From the NCBI GenBank assembly GCA_045837725.1, contig JBEWZL010000132.1, forward strand, positions 124,001 to 188,000: a DNA stretch of 64,000 nucleotides, in the 5' to 3' direction. How positions within the stretch are numbered: position 1 is the first letter of the stretch; every line of letters begins with the position of its first letter. Position numbers and translations under genes: made by a program. Of the stretch, positions 25,200 to 37,645 are shown one piece after another. Below the pieces are notes generated by a model, which searched no databases, was not told the origin of the DNA, and saw nothing but the letters and a program-made list of their open reading frames with translations. The DNA comes from Vermamoeba vermiformis (Eukaryota > Tubulinea > Echinamoebida).

Positions 25200-25427
25200 A
25201 TGTATGCAAAATTAATATTGGGCGTAATGATTGTCGCTTTGTGGTGTTTTCTGGTTGGAAGCTACGTTTCAAGATCTTGCAAGAGGTTGAAACGTAGCTT
25301 CCAACCTGGGCAGGTTTGTTATTCTACATATAATAAAGAAAACAGATTCTAGACGATGATGTTGCCTGGCGTCCCATTCAAACGAGATTATGTTGAAATT
25401 GACCTTCCTCCACAAATTTCCCGTTAA
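25200..25427 (+). CDS. Possible 62-residue single-pass membrane protein
   Basis: Two exons (25200-25313 and 25353-25427), both phase 0 with a 39-bp GT-AG intron, encode a short protein: one hydrophobic segment (LILGVMIVALWCFLVGSY), a basic stretch after it (RSCKRLKRS), and a tail with PGVPFKRDYVEIDLPP. Its ATG would lie one base from the start codon of the divergent F-box-GTPase gene, which is odd because neither would have a 5' UTR free of the other. A 20-bp inverted repeat lies inside exon 1. It could also be chance. Confidence 0.4.
25253..25306. repeat. Perfect 20-bp inverted repeat
   Basis: Arms 25253-25272 and 25287-25306 are exact reverse complements with a 14-base loop that itself contains CTTGCAAG. 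It could fold as a hairpin in RNA or extrude in DNA. Confidence 0.9.
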
Positions 25428-25520
25428 TAAAATTGATAAAATTGAGCACGGCAAAAGAAGGCACACCTTGCCACCCAAATTTATTTAGTTAATTTTTCTG
25501 AACAGTGAAACAGAATAGCG

Positions 25521-26497
25521 ATGTCGAACACCTCAACTTCTGGCACAGCGAACTCTCGTGAGGAGAACATCTTCGTGCTGTCGAACTTCTGGCCCGAGAC
25601 GAAAGAAGATTTGGAATTTTACAAGTACTGCGAAGAGATGCCGAAATTATCTCATGCCGATGTTCGTAAGCAACGAGCCGAGTCATACAAAACATACCAG
25701 CAAGCGCAACAGTGCGTTATCGGCAAAATAATTTAGTTGAGACTCTCGCTTGCTTGCCGCGATATCGCTACTAAAGCACTTGTGCAAAGATAGCGGCAAT
25801 AAATGCAACCTTAAAATTAACGAAGTTTCGATGCTTTAAATCCAAATCGCCACGCTCCACCGACCAGTGCTTCAACTGACTAATCAAATGGGTCATCGCT
25901 GGGAAGCAAGGCGAATACTGAAGCAGACTTACGCACAAAGAGGAGGATCCGAATCCCAAAGTCAACTCTGCGGTACAGGAAGTTAATAACATCATCATAC
26001 GGTTGGAAGTTGTTAAATGAGTACCATCGACACGTGATCAAGTGATTGCAACGATTAATCGATTCGTTTAGGTCTTGGGATGCGAGATCAACCACTTCGC
26101 TGTGGGTCAAAGACGCCGAATCGATTGAAAATCTGCAATTTCACCCTATACAACGTCTGAAGACCGCTAAATCATCTTCCAAGAAAAGACGAATCATGTA
26201 CAACACGGATCTAAATTTGGCTATCATTTTCGGTTTGGAGATGACTGGTGCTTGGTGTCTATTAGTGTTATTAGGTCTTTGTGCTCCTTTCCCAGTGCGT
26301 CGCTTTTTAGCTGACGGTTTCTTGATCTGCGGTGCCTTGCGCTTCTGGTTAAGTAATTATTATTTGATCTTGACATTCGAAGAACACACAACGATGATGA
26401 ATTTTCTACATCAAGCTGAAAATCGTTTGCCGCTGCTCAAAGTCATTTTAAATAAGCTATATAAGGCCTCGCCTATTGTTTCTAACTCGGGATGCAG
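25521..26497 (+). CDS. Possible gene with membrane segments, exons unresolved
   Basis: An ATG frame at 25521-25735 reads NIFVLSNFWPETKEDLEFYK and a hydrophilic stretch after it. A second open stretch (about 26073-26497) carries two or three hydrophobic segments (LAIIFGLEMTGAWCLLVLLG, FLICGALRFWL). An acceptor at 26072 (GTTTAG) and a donor near 26018 (GTACC) join the second stretch to a short exon around 25905-26017 in frame, but the link to the first ATG is not clear. The minus strand also has open frames here. I do not recognise a family. Confidence 0.35.
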
Positions 26498-28140
26498 TGG
26501 CCGAAAGAGAAGAAAATCTCAAACTGAACCAAAAAATACAAAAAAGAGAAAAGTAAGTGTAAATTTAACAACCCTAACGTAATTTAAGAGAAAACTATTT
26601 TTAAAAATTGTTCTAACTCTTTTTTGTACGTGGCAGGTAGATCCAACGGAAGAGGTTCGTTAATAATTCAATTATTCATCCTGTAACACCTTATATTCAG
26701 CAAGCTCCATGGGAGACACTTCCAAAAGAGATTTGGGAGACAATCTTTGACAGTTTTGACGATCAACATTATTACGATATACTCTTTGCAGCTCAGCCAC
26801 GCAAGATTCAACTTGAATTCCTTCGAGTAGTATCAAAGGCATTGAACAAACGATGCAAAGAATACTTGCAACGAGTCAACGACAATGAATCCATCAATCA
26901 CCAGCTGACGGATGTGATGGCTGCACGAGGCTATTTGTCGTGTCTCAAGTACCTTGTTGATAATGGCTTCTATATTACTAGCGAGAGCTTGAGTGGAGCT
27001 ATAAGCGATGGTCCTCATATGGATGTTATCCATTACATTGTCGAAGTAGACGCACATCATTGGACCTACGAGGCAATGCGTGAAATCACCGATCAAGACC
27101 ATGTAGAGCTGCTGAAATACGCCTATGAGCATGATGGAGACACAATGATCGACGAGATGGTCGCTGAATGCGCCGCAGAAGCAGGCAGTATTAAGTGCCT
27201 GAAATTCATGAAAGAGATTGACGTCAAATGGGAAGAGAACATAGCCACTTGCGCTGCCTCGAGTGGCAGTCTAGAATGCGTCAAATTCTTGCACCAATGT
27301 CAATGCAAGATAGACGCCTCAACGTGTGCTGCAGCTGCCGAAGCAGGAAATCTAGAGATGCTGAAGTACTGCCGCGGAAACGGAGCTCCGTGGGATGAAG
27401 ACACGATTCACAACGCAGCCAGGAAAGGTCGATTAGATTGTCTAGAATACGCTATTCAGAACAATGCTCCAGCCAATGTACGCTCACTGAACGATGCCTT
27501 GGCACACTATGAGTGTTTGAAGGCTTTGTATGAATACATAGGTTTGTTGAAGCTCCTCCGTCGCCTTCAAATTTCTGACCACAATAACAGGTGAGTGGCC
27601 AGAGGATATGGCGTGGTACAACGCAACATACGGTGCCGATAGAGTGGAGTGCTTCCGATATGCACACGAGAACGGCGCTACCTGGACCCAAGACACTTGC
27701 GCAAATGCTGCAAAGTATGGTGCACTCAATTGTCTCAAGTACGCACACGAGAACGGTGCTCCGTGGTCTCCAAAGGTCTGCCAACAGGCGGTGTGGGACA
27801 ATCATCTTGACTGTCTGATCTACTGTCACGAGAACGGAGCTCCGTGGGACTCAGATACTGCGTGGTCAGCAGCACGGCACGACACCATCGATTGCTTGAA
27901 GTATTGTCACGAGCACGGCTGTCCTTGGGACTCGGTGACACTTAGAGTTGCTGCACATGACGCTGGCCGCATGGCGTGTCTGAAATACGCAGCTGAAAAC
28001 GGATGTGAGTAGCAGTGGTATCCTTACTCGTACCTAATAACCAACTAGGTCCGCGAGACGACACGGTATGCCAAGGATGTAACAGTAAAGTACGCCAGTA
28101 CTTACACGAGAATGAGATCTGCACGTGTAAAAAGAAATGA
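26498..28140 (+). CDS. F-box / ankyrin-like repeat protein, copy 2 (first exon not found)
   Basis: Exons 26498-26552, 26637-26654, 26701-27541, 27591-28004 and 28049-28140 match copy 1 one for one; two have exactly the same length (55 and 414 nt). The acceptor before 26498 follows TTTCTAAC, a good branch-point-like sequence, so a short upstream ATG exon is expected as in copy 1. Basic N-terminus (GRKRRKSQ, KNTKKRK), F-box (PWETLPKEIWETIFDSF), then ankyrin-like repeats (YAHENGA, YCHENGAPWDSDT) and the Cys-rich tail (VCQGC, HENEICTC). The pair surrounds the F-box-GTPase gene, so this segment holds three F-box genes. Confidence 0.82.
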
Positions 28141-28294
28141 AAGAGAACCTTGCCGAGTCACAGTGACTGCTATAAAGGCTATTAAACCGCGGCCAAGATC
28201 AATCTCCGTGAAGAATTGGTGCCAGTAGATCGCACGACTCATCATCCGTATACTGTGATTATAGGCGATCAATCGGGCAAGAGAGGGCCAAAGA

Positions 28295-28811
28295 ATGCAC
28301 GACAGCAGTCTGGTGTGCGGTACGTGGTCGACTTTCAATCCGACCATTTGGGAGGCCTTAGTGGGTACTAAAAGTAAGTCTAATATATTAAAGATGTATA
28401 TTGCTTATTTAACTATTTTTTTATATAATTTGATTGATCAGGAGGATATTCCAAGAAGGTCAACTTTGAGCGACAATTTGAACTGCTCTTTTACGCAGCT
28501 GATAAATACAGAAAAGAGGCTTTATTCGTATTCTGGTGTTCTCGGTTCTAAATATCTTTTTTGTGATTTTTGGATCACCGCGTAACGAAACAAGAGAATC
28601 TCTTAAAAAACTGGTTGGATAAATTTTAGACTTTATTATTTCTTTTCATAGCCAGATTGCCAAGCTCGTCATTAATACCGGCTCGTGGAATTTGATTACG
28701 CAAGGGACGACTTTGACAGCTGTCGCTCAGCGTAATAACTTTGCTTCAATTCTAGACATTCCACTAAAGGACAATAATATTGCAGCAACAATCTCAATTC
28801 TTAAAAAATGA
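28295..28811 (+). CDS. Small unrecognised protein
   Basis: Three exons (28295-28373, 28442-28544, 28652-28811) sum to 342 nt, 113 residues. The middle and last exons look clearly coding (FERQFELLFYAADKYRKEA, LVINTGSWNLITQGTTLTA). The start may lie in another upstream exon, because the frame before 28295 also looks protein-like. The second donor (GTTCTA) is weak. The stop codon overlaps the proposed ATG of the next gene by two bases. No family recognised. Confidence 0.5.
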
Positions 28812-31800
28812 ATGGTAAGCAATTTATACAATTTCTAAAGGCTGATTCTGGCCTTGCAATTCCCATCTGATTTTGTTTATTGCTTAGATCCTTCCATTTC
28901 CAATTCTGATAGCGAAGAAGAAGATGTATCGCCTATTGCTACTACCGCCAATGGTAGGCGAGTCTCTATGTCAATTACTAGAGGCACAACCAAACAGTCC
29001 TTACTACAGCGAAAACAGTCTGTCATGCTTATTCGCGTAAGTAATATTATTAAATTTAACGATTAATTTCATGATAATTTTTACTGGTACCAATTCCGTG
29101 GCTAAATGACAATTTCATGAAAATTAGAATTTGGACGTCGAAGCAGATGTACCAACGGACGCTTCTACTTTGCAACGAAAATGCATACTTGCGATACTTC
29201 AGGTACGTATTAATATAACGTATAATCATTTCTCATTTCCTAACAAAATCTTTCGCAAATCTTTTTGGATCCGTCAAATGTCGTACGAATAAATTCACAA
29301 TAATTTCATATTAACGTGATATTATGTTTATAGGCCCGCATGATGTTGCGAGAGATGTTGGAATATAAAATTAATTACGAGAGACTTCAACGTGGTGATC
29401 TTGAAATATCAGAGATCCAAAACTTAATTCTGCGCACTCCAGAAGACAAGGAAAAAGACTATTTATCGGGTAATATTATAAAATACCAACTTTATCATAT
29501 TTATCTCACCTTTAAACGTCTAGAAATTCATGATCTGCGAAAACAAGTCATGCAAAGTACTCGACGAAATTATTTGCTCGAGCATGAGTTGAAGAAGCTT
29601 GAAAAGAAAATAGGCTTATTAATTGCGAATAGGACCTCTATTCAAGTAGGTTGAAATTCAATCTCCTTTAATCTCCAAAATTCGTTGCTCGCTAAAATTT
29701 CCTACTTTTACAGTCAATATTATACTAGGATTGTAATTGTATTAATAGAACGTTTATATAACGAAGTATAATGCATAGAATAGTATTTTAAAGCAATGAA
29801 TGATAAACTAACGAAAACTTTTCCGTCAAGGAATTGGATCGCGAGGAAAAAAAGAAAAGAGGCGCGAAAATAGTTACGGAAGAGAAAAGTGGTGAACAAT
29901 TACTGACTAATAAGAAAAAGATCAGCTCTTATTCGAATTTATTTCATCTGCTGCAAACTGAACCTGTTTATTTAGCCACGCTGTAAGTCAAACTCAGATC
30001 TGCTCGCTTTAACCATCAAATCAATACTCAATATTACAATATAATCTATAAGTATAATATCAACAATAGATATTACCTTTTTGTACGCTGGCTAATTGTT
30101 CTAACAAAAAATATTTTTAGGGCTTATCTTTTACCGCGCGAGTCAGCGGGCAGTTTTATCGATAAAATTATTCCGACCTTGTTCGGTGACGCATTTGCAG
30201 CTCGAGAAGAATATTTGCTGCTCAATCTGTTCCACCACGCCATTCTCAAGGAAGTCAAGCACAGCACGCGACCCAACGAGCTGATTCAAAGCGAGTCTAT
30301 TATTCCGGGCATGGTGCTGGCCTATAGCAAACGAAAACAAGGTATATTGTTGTGAGGCTGTTCACTGAAAAGTATATTAGCGTGCGCAAAAACTGAGCGT
30401 GAAAAAATTATGATTGCAAATATTTATTTCCTTTTATAGGCATTGAATATCTACGACAAGTGATCGGACCAGTCATCAAAGAGTTTATGATGAAAGATGT
30501 CGATTTTGAAGTCAGTCCCAGCAGAGTACGTCAAAGCTCGATCATTCGAAATTTTTCACGCAGGACTAACATTGACTGCAGGTGCTCACAAAACAAATCA
30601 AAGCAGCGCAAAAGAGACAAAACGGCGCTGGGTTGAAACGAACAGTGACTGAGATCAAATCGATCTCCAATGAAGTACGTACTCGATTTTGACACTTTTG
30701 ACACGTGTCAAGCACTTTGACCGATCGATCTAACAATCCCTACAGGACGCCATCAAGAATTCAACCGTTAAAGCCCATCTCGAACGCGTCTACAAACAAA
30801 TCACGTCGAATGCGCAGCTGTTCTTGGACGCTGTGCTGAAATCCTTGACTAGTTTGCCGTACGGTCTGCGGCTCATTTGCAAACAACTTCGAACTGCCCT
30901 GTTAGTACGTACAGATGTTACTTATTATGGAAGTTATAGCCACTGACAGCGTGATTACCTAATTAGGAAAAGTATCCCAAAGCAACATCAGAAGAGATCG
31001 TACGCGTGTTGAGTTACTACGTGTACTACCGATTCATCAACTTGGCCATTGTCACACCTGATTCATTCGGCATTGGTGGCGTTGGTACGTGCTTGAATAG
31101 TACTAAGTACTCCTATCCTAACTCTTCTGTCAGAGCCCACTATGCAAATGCGTCGCAATCTGATCGTGCTGTCCAAGCTGTTGCAAGCAGTATTTAACGG
31201 CAGTTTGTACGAGAAACAAGATGAACTCGCACCACTTAACGCGTGGGTCGCTTCAACGAGGAACAGCATTGTTGACTTTTACAAGAACCTCGTTGATGTG
31301 TCGGACCCCGAGGACTACTTGCAGGCACGTGATTGGCTTCCAGTAATCATTACGTAATGTATTAATGACATCTGTGGCCTTAGGTCGACAAGTACAACGA
31401 ATTGTTCCAACAAACTAAGCCGTTCATCATCATCTCTGTCGATGAAATGCTCGAGACTCACCAGCTCTTGCGCATCTACGCTGAAAAGATCGCGCGCAAT
31501 CCTCAAGACCCATTGAGGTACAGTAGATAATAGACATGTGTATTAGGTTCTACGCGCTGACTAGTCTTATTGCAGGGCAATTTTGAAAGAAATTGGTGAA
31601 ATCCCGACATTGCCCGAGAGTCAAAAACAACAAGAGCTGCAACTCGTGCTCGAGACAAGGTTCAAAAAAGATGCTGTTGGTACGTAGACTTCTTGTCTAC
31701 TCGGTAATATATAATTGCTAAGCTGTTCTCTGTCGATAGAAAAGAGAATCAATAGCACGCAAGTCGTGTACGACGAGACCAAAGAAGCATTTTTGTGGGT

Positions 31801-32693
31801 GTTAAAAACACTGCCGCCGATCACGAGGACGTACGTGACACGTCGTATATTGGAATAGCTAATCGTACTGACCCTTAAATAGACATACATTTATGAGTCT
31901 GTTGATGGAAGCCAAGAGAACAGCGACGGATCAAGACGACAAGGTGATGCTTCAAAAGATCAAATTGATCTTAGACAATCTCAAAGAGCTAGAAGACAAG
32001 CGCGTAGTGTCTAAGACTGACAACTACGTCAGTTTCTTGCGTGACGTGGCCAAGGTATGGTTCTCGGCCATACGTACGAATGATTTGCTAACATTTTCAA
32101 ACAGGAAATCACGCACAGAAATCAACAAATGGAGTCACAAGCCAAAGAAGCAGCGCGATTGCGAGCAGCATTTAAGAACTCGGCCAAATATCAAGAGTAC
32201 ATCAACGAGCAGCTGTTCGCCTTTCAAAAATATCTGCAGTCGTGTCGTGAAAATATGGCTAGAAATCTCAAAAAGAAGAAGAAAACGCTGTTTAAATTCA
32301 CGTACAAAGAGCTCGAGAAGAAAGAAGTCATCATCGAGAGTGAAATTTCACCGGCATTGTAAGTGTCACCGTCATCGACCATTGGCGATTCGATTCTCAA
32401 CGCTGAATTTCCTTATTAGGCAAAGCAAAGTGATGTTCTTTGTGCGCATGACCGAGGAAGGCTCGCAGTTTGATATTGAAGCCAAGGCATCCGGAGGTAA
32501 GTCCGCTTAAACTTTCCTAATTTGGCAAGGCGACTCACTTGCCATTCATTTAGTCACTGTTGGCCGCATCAAACTGATCTTAGACGAGCTGTTGGAGATG
32601 AAAGACAACAACGAGAGTCAAATTGAGATCGACAACGTCGTGCTGAGTGTGGCCGGACTGATTTATTTGATCAACAAACTGTTCCTGAGCTGA
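28808..32693 (+). CDS. IQGAP-related RasGAP-like protein (DGAP1/RgaA type)
   Basis: Nineteen exons, sum 2481 nt, 826 residues, consistent phases throughout; the proposed first exon is only ATGAATG. A Ser-rich N-terminus and coiled region precede the GAP-related domain: LAYLLPRESAGSFIDKI, LFHHAILKEV and SLPYGLRLICKQLRTAL, which correspond to the IQGAP GRD. The RasGAP C-terminal (RGC) domain follows (FMSLLMEAKRTA, VMFFVRMTEEGSQFDIEA). CH, WW and IQ regions of animal IQGAP are absent. The length and layout match Dictyostelium DGAP1, which binds Rac1 and cortexillin rather than stimulating Ras. One intron (from about 31325) seems to use a GC donor; the alternative GT site would add six residues. 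Confidence 0.9.
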
Positions 32694-33798
32694 ACAAAAA
32701 CTTGGATCTAGGCCGTATGTAATATAAAAACCGCAGATATTTATTGTATCATAGTAAAGCACATTGAAAAACTTATCTATTTATTAATTTTTAGTATTCT
32801 CGCTTTCTTGCTTGACCCGAGCGATTTTCGATAATGGTCATGAACGATTTTGCATAATCAATCCCCTTTTCTGACAATGGCCGCATAAATGGTTCTTTTT
32901 TAACCCCGAAACGGAATACGAGAACGCTCCCAGTGACAGGGGAGATAAAAATCTTGGTCTCTGGCTTGCTTCGTGAGAATCTCCGAAGTTCGTATTCATA
33001 AAGCCATTGTGATTAGCTGTGGCCACAGAGAATTGTCTGCAAAGAGGGTTGTTTTTGCGGGTCAGAACACTTAGAGAAAGCCTGTTGCTGCCACGAAACA
33101 AACCGAATCAAAAAAGTACCCGTACAAGCGGCAATCCAAGTATGATTTGGAGGCTCATGGTTGCCAATGATGTATAACAACTAACCACACCAATTACACT
33201 GATTATGCGCAATTCTTTCAATTATCTGCGACGAGATTTTTAAGCACAAACTGGCAGGTATAAAAATCTTTTCAAGATTGGAATTGTTCCTCTGACAAGA
33301 TACTTCGTTTTCACCGTTCAGTGAACGATAAACGGGAAACTAATCACCGCTCGAGGCCAGTTCTTGAATGAAAAGTTCAGTGAAAAGAAGGGACAATTAA
33401 TGGTGTCAAAATCAACAGTTGTTTTATATTACAGGCTAGTGTTGGGTTGTCAGGGGTGAATTGGTTTGGGGTAATTAAAAAAATCAAAATCATAAATCTA
33501 CATGTCAAAGTGTCACATCCAAAACATTTCGGTGTTGAACGGGCTTTGAGTGGCGGTAACTGTACATTAATAACAAAACTGTCGCGTGGCGTGTGATGAT
33601 CGCAAAGGACGCACGAGACTAGCGCTAGCAAATACACGACGTCAAGCGAAAGTTTCCAATCGATGCTGGATGTGGATCTCGAACTTGATCTGGACCCACA
33701 ACAAGCATCAATATCAACTCGCGATGATGCGACTATATTCACGGCGGCACCTAGTCTCGCACTGAAGTCTATTTACATGTGTTGCGGTGCTGCGAGCC
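32694..33798. other. 1.1-kb intergenic region between convergent genes
   Basis: Two minus-strand open frames (32838-33101, 33377-33742) lack splice support and composition typical of neighbours. I see no gene, repeat or element here. Confidence 0.5.
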
Positions 33799-36700
33799 TT
33801 AGCCCTCGTACGTGACCATGAAGCTGGTGAACGAGGTCGTCAAGTTCATGCGCACTTCAATCAGGGCCTTGTCGTAAATGTCGACTGTAGGGTTCTGCAG
33901 CTTAGGCTCGAGCATGCGAGGCTCAGTACCAATCGAGATCTGCTCCTCACTGCCGTCTTTCAAAAATCGGTTGTAGATCTCGCGCGCGGTTTGTTTCAAC
34001 TCGTCAGCGCTTGCAAAATTGGTTCGACGGTAAGTCTCGACGGCAATGAAGAAGCGCAGGTACTCGCTGTCCATTCTAAATAACAAAACGTTAGTACAAA
34101 TTCTTAAATTAAAATTCTGAATCAGAGCGGATAATTTTTATGCAAAGTTTAATTCAATTTTACGCGATCTGAAATTTAAATAAAAGATATTCGCGACTAT
34201 AATAGTATAATATGACGGGAATATATTAGTTATTACGTACTTTGCTTTCAAATAAGTTTCAAAAGCCTCGCATAGTTTGCGATCGATAAGAACTTCTTCC
34301 ATTTCGCGTTTTTGAGGCGAAAGCACGCCCTTGACTGCATTGCCACTAGGTGTCTTCTGCTTGTTGGAGCTGCTCTTCTTTCGCTCTAATTTTAGCGGCG
34401 ACTTGGCGCGGATCGTAAGCGACTTCTTTTCTTTCTCTTTTTTCGTCGCTTTTTGCTTAGCGTCCTCCTTCAACTTCTCTTCGGCGCTCTTGAGTGCTTC
34501 TTTGCTACAAGTAAGGAAGGGTACACCGTTAGAATCTGACAGTTCTGCATTAAAATTTCCAATACTTACTTAGATTCGTCCAAATTTTCAACGATCGAAG
34601 CTTTCTCGTTTAACTCGTTCTCGCTCAAGATTAGCCGAGAGTTGATGTAGTCCTTGACAATAACGTCCTCTTTGATGGCATAGTGCTGCTTTTTCATCAT
34701 ATGAATCTGCTTGAAAACTAAATCCGCAAAAAAATTAGTCCATATTTAAATCTTCCGACAAGTATAATTAGAAACATACTCTTGCCCACTATAGTCATCT
34801 TATCGAAGCTAACTAAGCCGCTGTCCTCGTCAATGGTCGGATTTTCATCGAGGAAGAACATGTCGCGCAACAAAACTTCAAGCAACGGCACGCAAGGCTG
34901 CGGCTCATCGCTCAATAAACTGCGCGTCATGACCTCTCTGTAGTCTCTGTAATTATGCTCCTGGCTGACAAGCTTGCTCAATTCTTGGTACTTCTGCGTC
35001 CACTCAGCAGGAACTTGACTCCACGCCTTGCTCAATTTAGTGACGCAGTTCATGGACAGTGCTGAGCAGATGGTTTGCATGCCACTATAGTTATTCAGCT
35101 GCTTGAATTTCTATTTTGAAGACAAATTAGATCCCGATCCGATTGATTCAATTTCAAACAAAACGATCGTTATATTGCGTCTTAAACGTACCTCGAGCAG
35201 CTTAATAAACTTGATAATGATTTCAGCTCGTTGTTTGATGCCGACGTCCTTGCCAGGCGCAATAATAATCGTGGATGCGACCCAAAAAGTGTTTTGATTG
35301 AATTGTTCAATCGCAGAGGTGATATGAGGGGCACGCATATCAGCGTCGGGCTTAGTCCAGCTTTGATTGAGGTACTCGTCAAGCTTAATCGCCAAGAACG
35401 CTTTTTGATCGAGCAGTGTCAATTGTTCTGCCAGATCGTCCACGCCCACATCTGTGAACTCAAACTGCTTGCGCTTCGTCACAGCATGTTCTGAATATAC
35501 TATTAGTATCATTGCCATAGAGGTGCACATATTTAACGCCTTACCATTGGACGGGGAGAGCTTTAAGCTGGACAGCGACCGTTCAGTAAAGGCGCGAGCA
35601 GCAGCAGCTTCTTTGATGTTGTTGGTCAATTGATTGGCCCAGCCACGCTCTTTGACGTCACCATATGAGAGCATGTCGACGAATCGATTGAAGAGTGCGC
35701 GGCAAACAGAGCTCGAGCTGATGGTTTCAGCGCGCAGTTCGATCAGCCTCACAATCATCTTGATAATGCGGAATTGGAAGATAATTCGCATGCCTTCGTC
35801 GTGGGCGCGTTGTGACCTCATATCTGTACAATATTACTCTATTAGTACACTCGGAGGTAAATTCCGAATTTTAGATCAATTTTACGTACCTTCGGATGCG
35901 GAGAAAAGACTCTTTCGTGAAGTAGCCCTAGAACATTGTGTTAATATGCTACATAATGCATGGCGTGCGTATAAATATATTACTTTGATCCAGCGCCTTT
36001 AGGTGATAAATCGCCTTTTGAGCTGGCGGACCTTCTCGATCTAATGCCATCTTCGCTATCCTCCGTTGAAGATAACAGCAAAGCATCGCCATTGCTCTCC
36101 TTACTGTCACCAGGCATCACGCCGACTGCAGCAGCGCGATAGGACTGAATTAAAACTTTCAAAATAAGAGCTGGCTCGGCAAAGGCCGGAAAGGTCAATA
36201 AAACGGCATCTTGATAATCAGTGCTTTGTTGGCTCAACAAGTGACGGATCAATGCGCGAGGACTGCCTTCGGTCGGAAAGCCTCGCTCGTTCAGCTCAAT
36301 TTTTGTCGCATCCTGTACAGCGGACGTTAATAAATGCAAGCTCGCTTACGTAAAGACAAAATGTCATGATTATGGATGACATGGATAATGAAATAATGAT
36401 TAACCAAAATGGTGTCGTTAATTAGTGCTAATTTTGGAGATTTTTCGAGATTTCACGTCAAAAAAGAAAAAAATTAAATTATTTCAGGAGTAATTGTTAC
36501 CTCTCGCTCTTGTTCTAATACGATTCTGGCTATTTCGACCTCACCCATATTAAACAAGTCTTCTACTTCCTAACAAATTTATCAAAAATTATTATTTTAA
36601 TTTTAACGTGCTTGAGTTTTAACTTACTGAATCTGACGCGTCAGACTCACTTGAGCTTGAGGACATCACTGACGATGTACTTTCTTTGCGTGACAAGGCT

Positions 36701-37645
36701 GGATAGTCGGTACTTGAGTCCATCATAGCAAAATCCGCGAACAAATCTGGTATTGAAGAGGACGTGCGCTTAACTTCTCGAATTGAAATCTCTGACTCGC
36801 TTTCGTCGCTGTAGTTGCCCTAGATCATATACCAGTCAGTATTGGCCACCTTTCATGTCAAATAAGCTGAAAACAAGTCAAAAAATTCTTCCTCAATTTA
36901 ATCTCCATCGAATAGAAATTTCGTGTTAATGACTAAAAAGGTAAGCACGCGCGCCAGATCCGCTGGTCGATTGGCGTGCAATCCATATTAAAGGCGGTTT
37001 AATTCACGTAATATCAATTATTTGTAATATTCTGTGTTTCAGGATAGTTCCTGCTTAGTCTATTGAAATTCCGATCTGTGAGACACATTGAAGGGTCGTT
37101 TTAACGAAATTAAATCAACCGATATTCTGATTATTGGACGTTATTTTATTACTACTCCACGCGATCCTTATGATTTGAGTGTTTTCTTAGTCTTCAAAGA
37201 CAAATCTGCAGAGAATTTTGTAGGCAGATAATTTTTATTAGCTACTCGCCCAAAATCATAAAGTATCGCGTAGAATAGCAATAATTCGTATATATTTCTA
37301 TATTATGGCCATTATCGTTGCGTAACGATGAATAGACCAAACGTTTTGGATCAAAATATCAGATCGGCGTGACGTTTCTATTCCGCAATGTAATTGTAAA
37401 CCATCGTTAAATTGTTGACTTACCGAAGATGACTCTAACAAGCTATCACTTTTATCCAAAGACGGTTTCTTTTTGACTAACAATGCTGGTGAAGAGCTGG
37501 CAAGGGATGTGTTTGCGAAGGCTGATAAAGTGATGGTTGGTGTGCTCAACTTCTTTCCAGGTGTAACACGTGATTTATCTTTGCCCTTAGAGATACTGCG
37601 CTTTCGTTTTGAAGGGCTGGGGCTTTCTGAGCGAGACAAATCCAT
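33799..37645 (-). CDS. RasGEF with C-terminal RGS domain
   Basis: Eleven exons from 37424-37645 to 33799-34075, sum 2448 nt, 815 residues. Residues 1-160 are Ser-rich and low complexity. Residues 165-375 carry a RasGEF N-terminal (REM) region (GSPRALIRHLLSQ, FPAFAEPALILKVLIQSY). The CDC25 catalytic domain follows at about 395-590 (DLAEQLTLLDQKAFLAIK, FNQNTFWVASTII, QELSKLVSQEHNYRDYRE). After a Lys-rich linker, residues about 710-805 are an RGS domain (CEAFETYLKAKMDSEYLRFF, VETYRR, DIYDKALIEV). RGS domains accelerate GTP hydrolysis by G-alpha; joined to a Ras exchange factor they could couple receptor signalling to Ras. The first intron is 604 bp, long for this window. Confidence 0.9.

Noticed and set aside
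25771-25998. Minus-strand frame with LLQYSPCF, slightly like a PEX11 start
   Set aside because: The resemblance needs a frame change and no workable intron joins the parts; a plus-strand gene is about as likely.
32838-33742. Two minus-strand frames in the 1.1-kb gap
   Set aside because: No recognisable domain, no matching splice signals.
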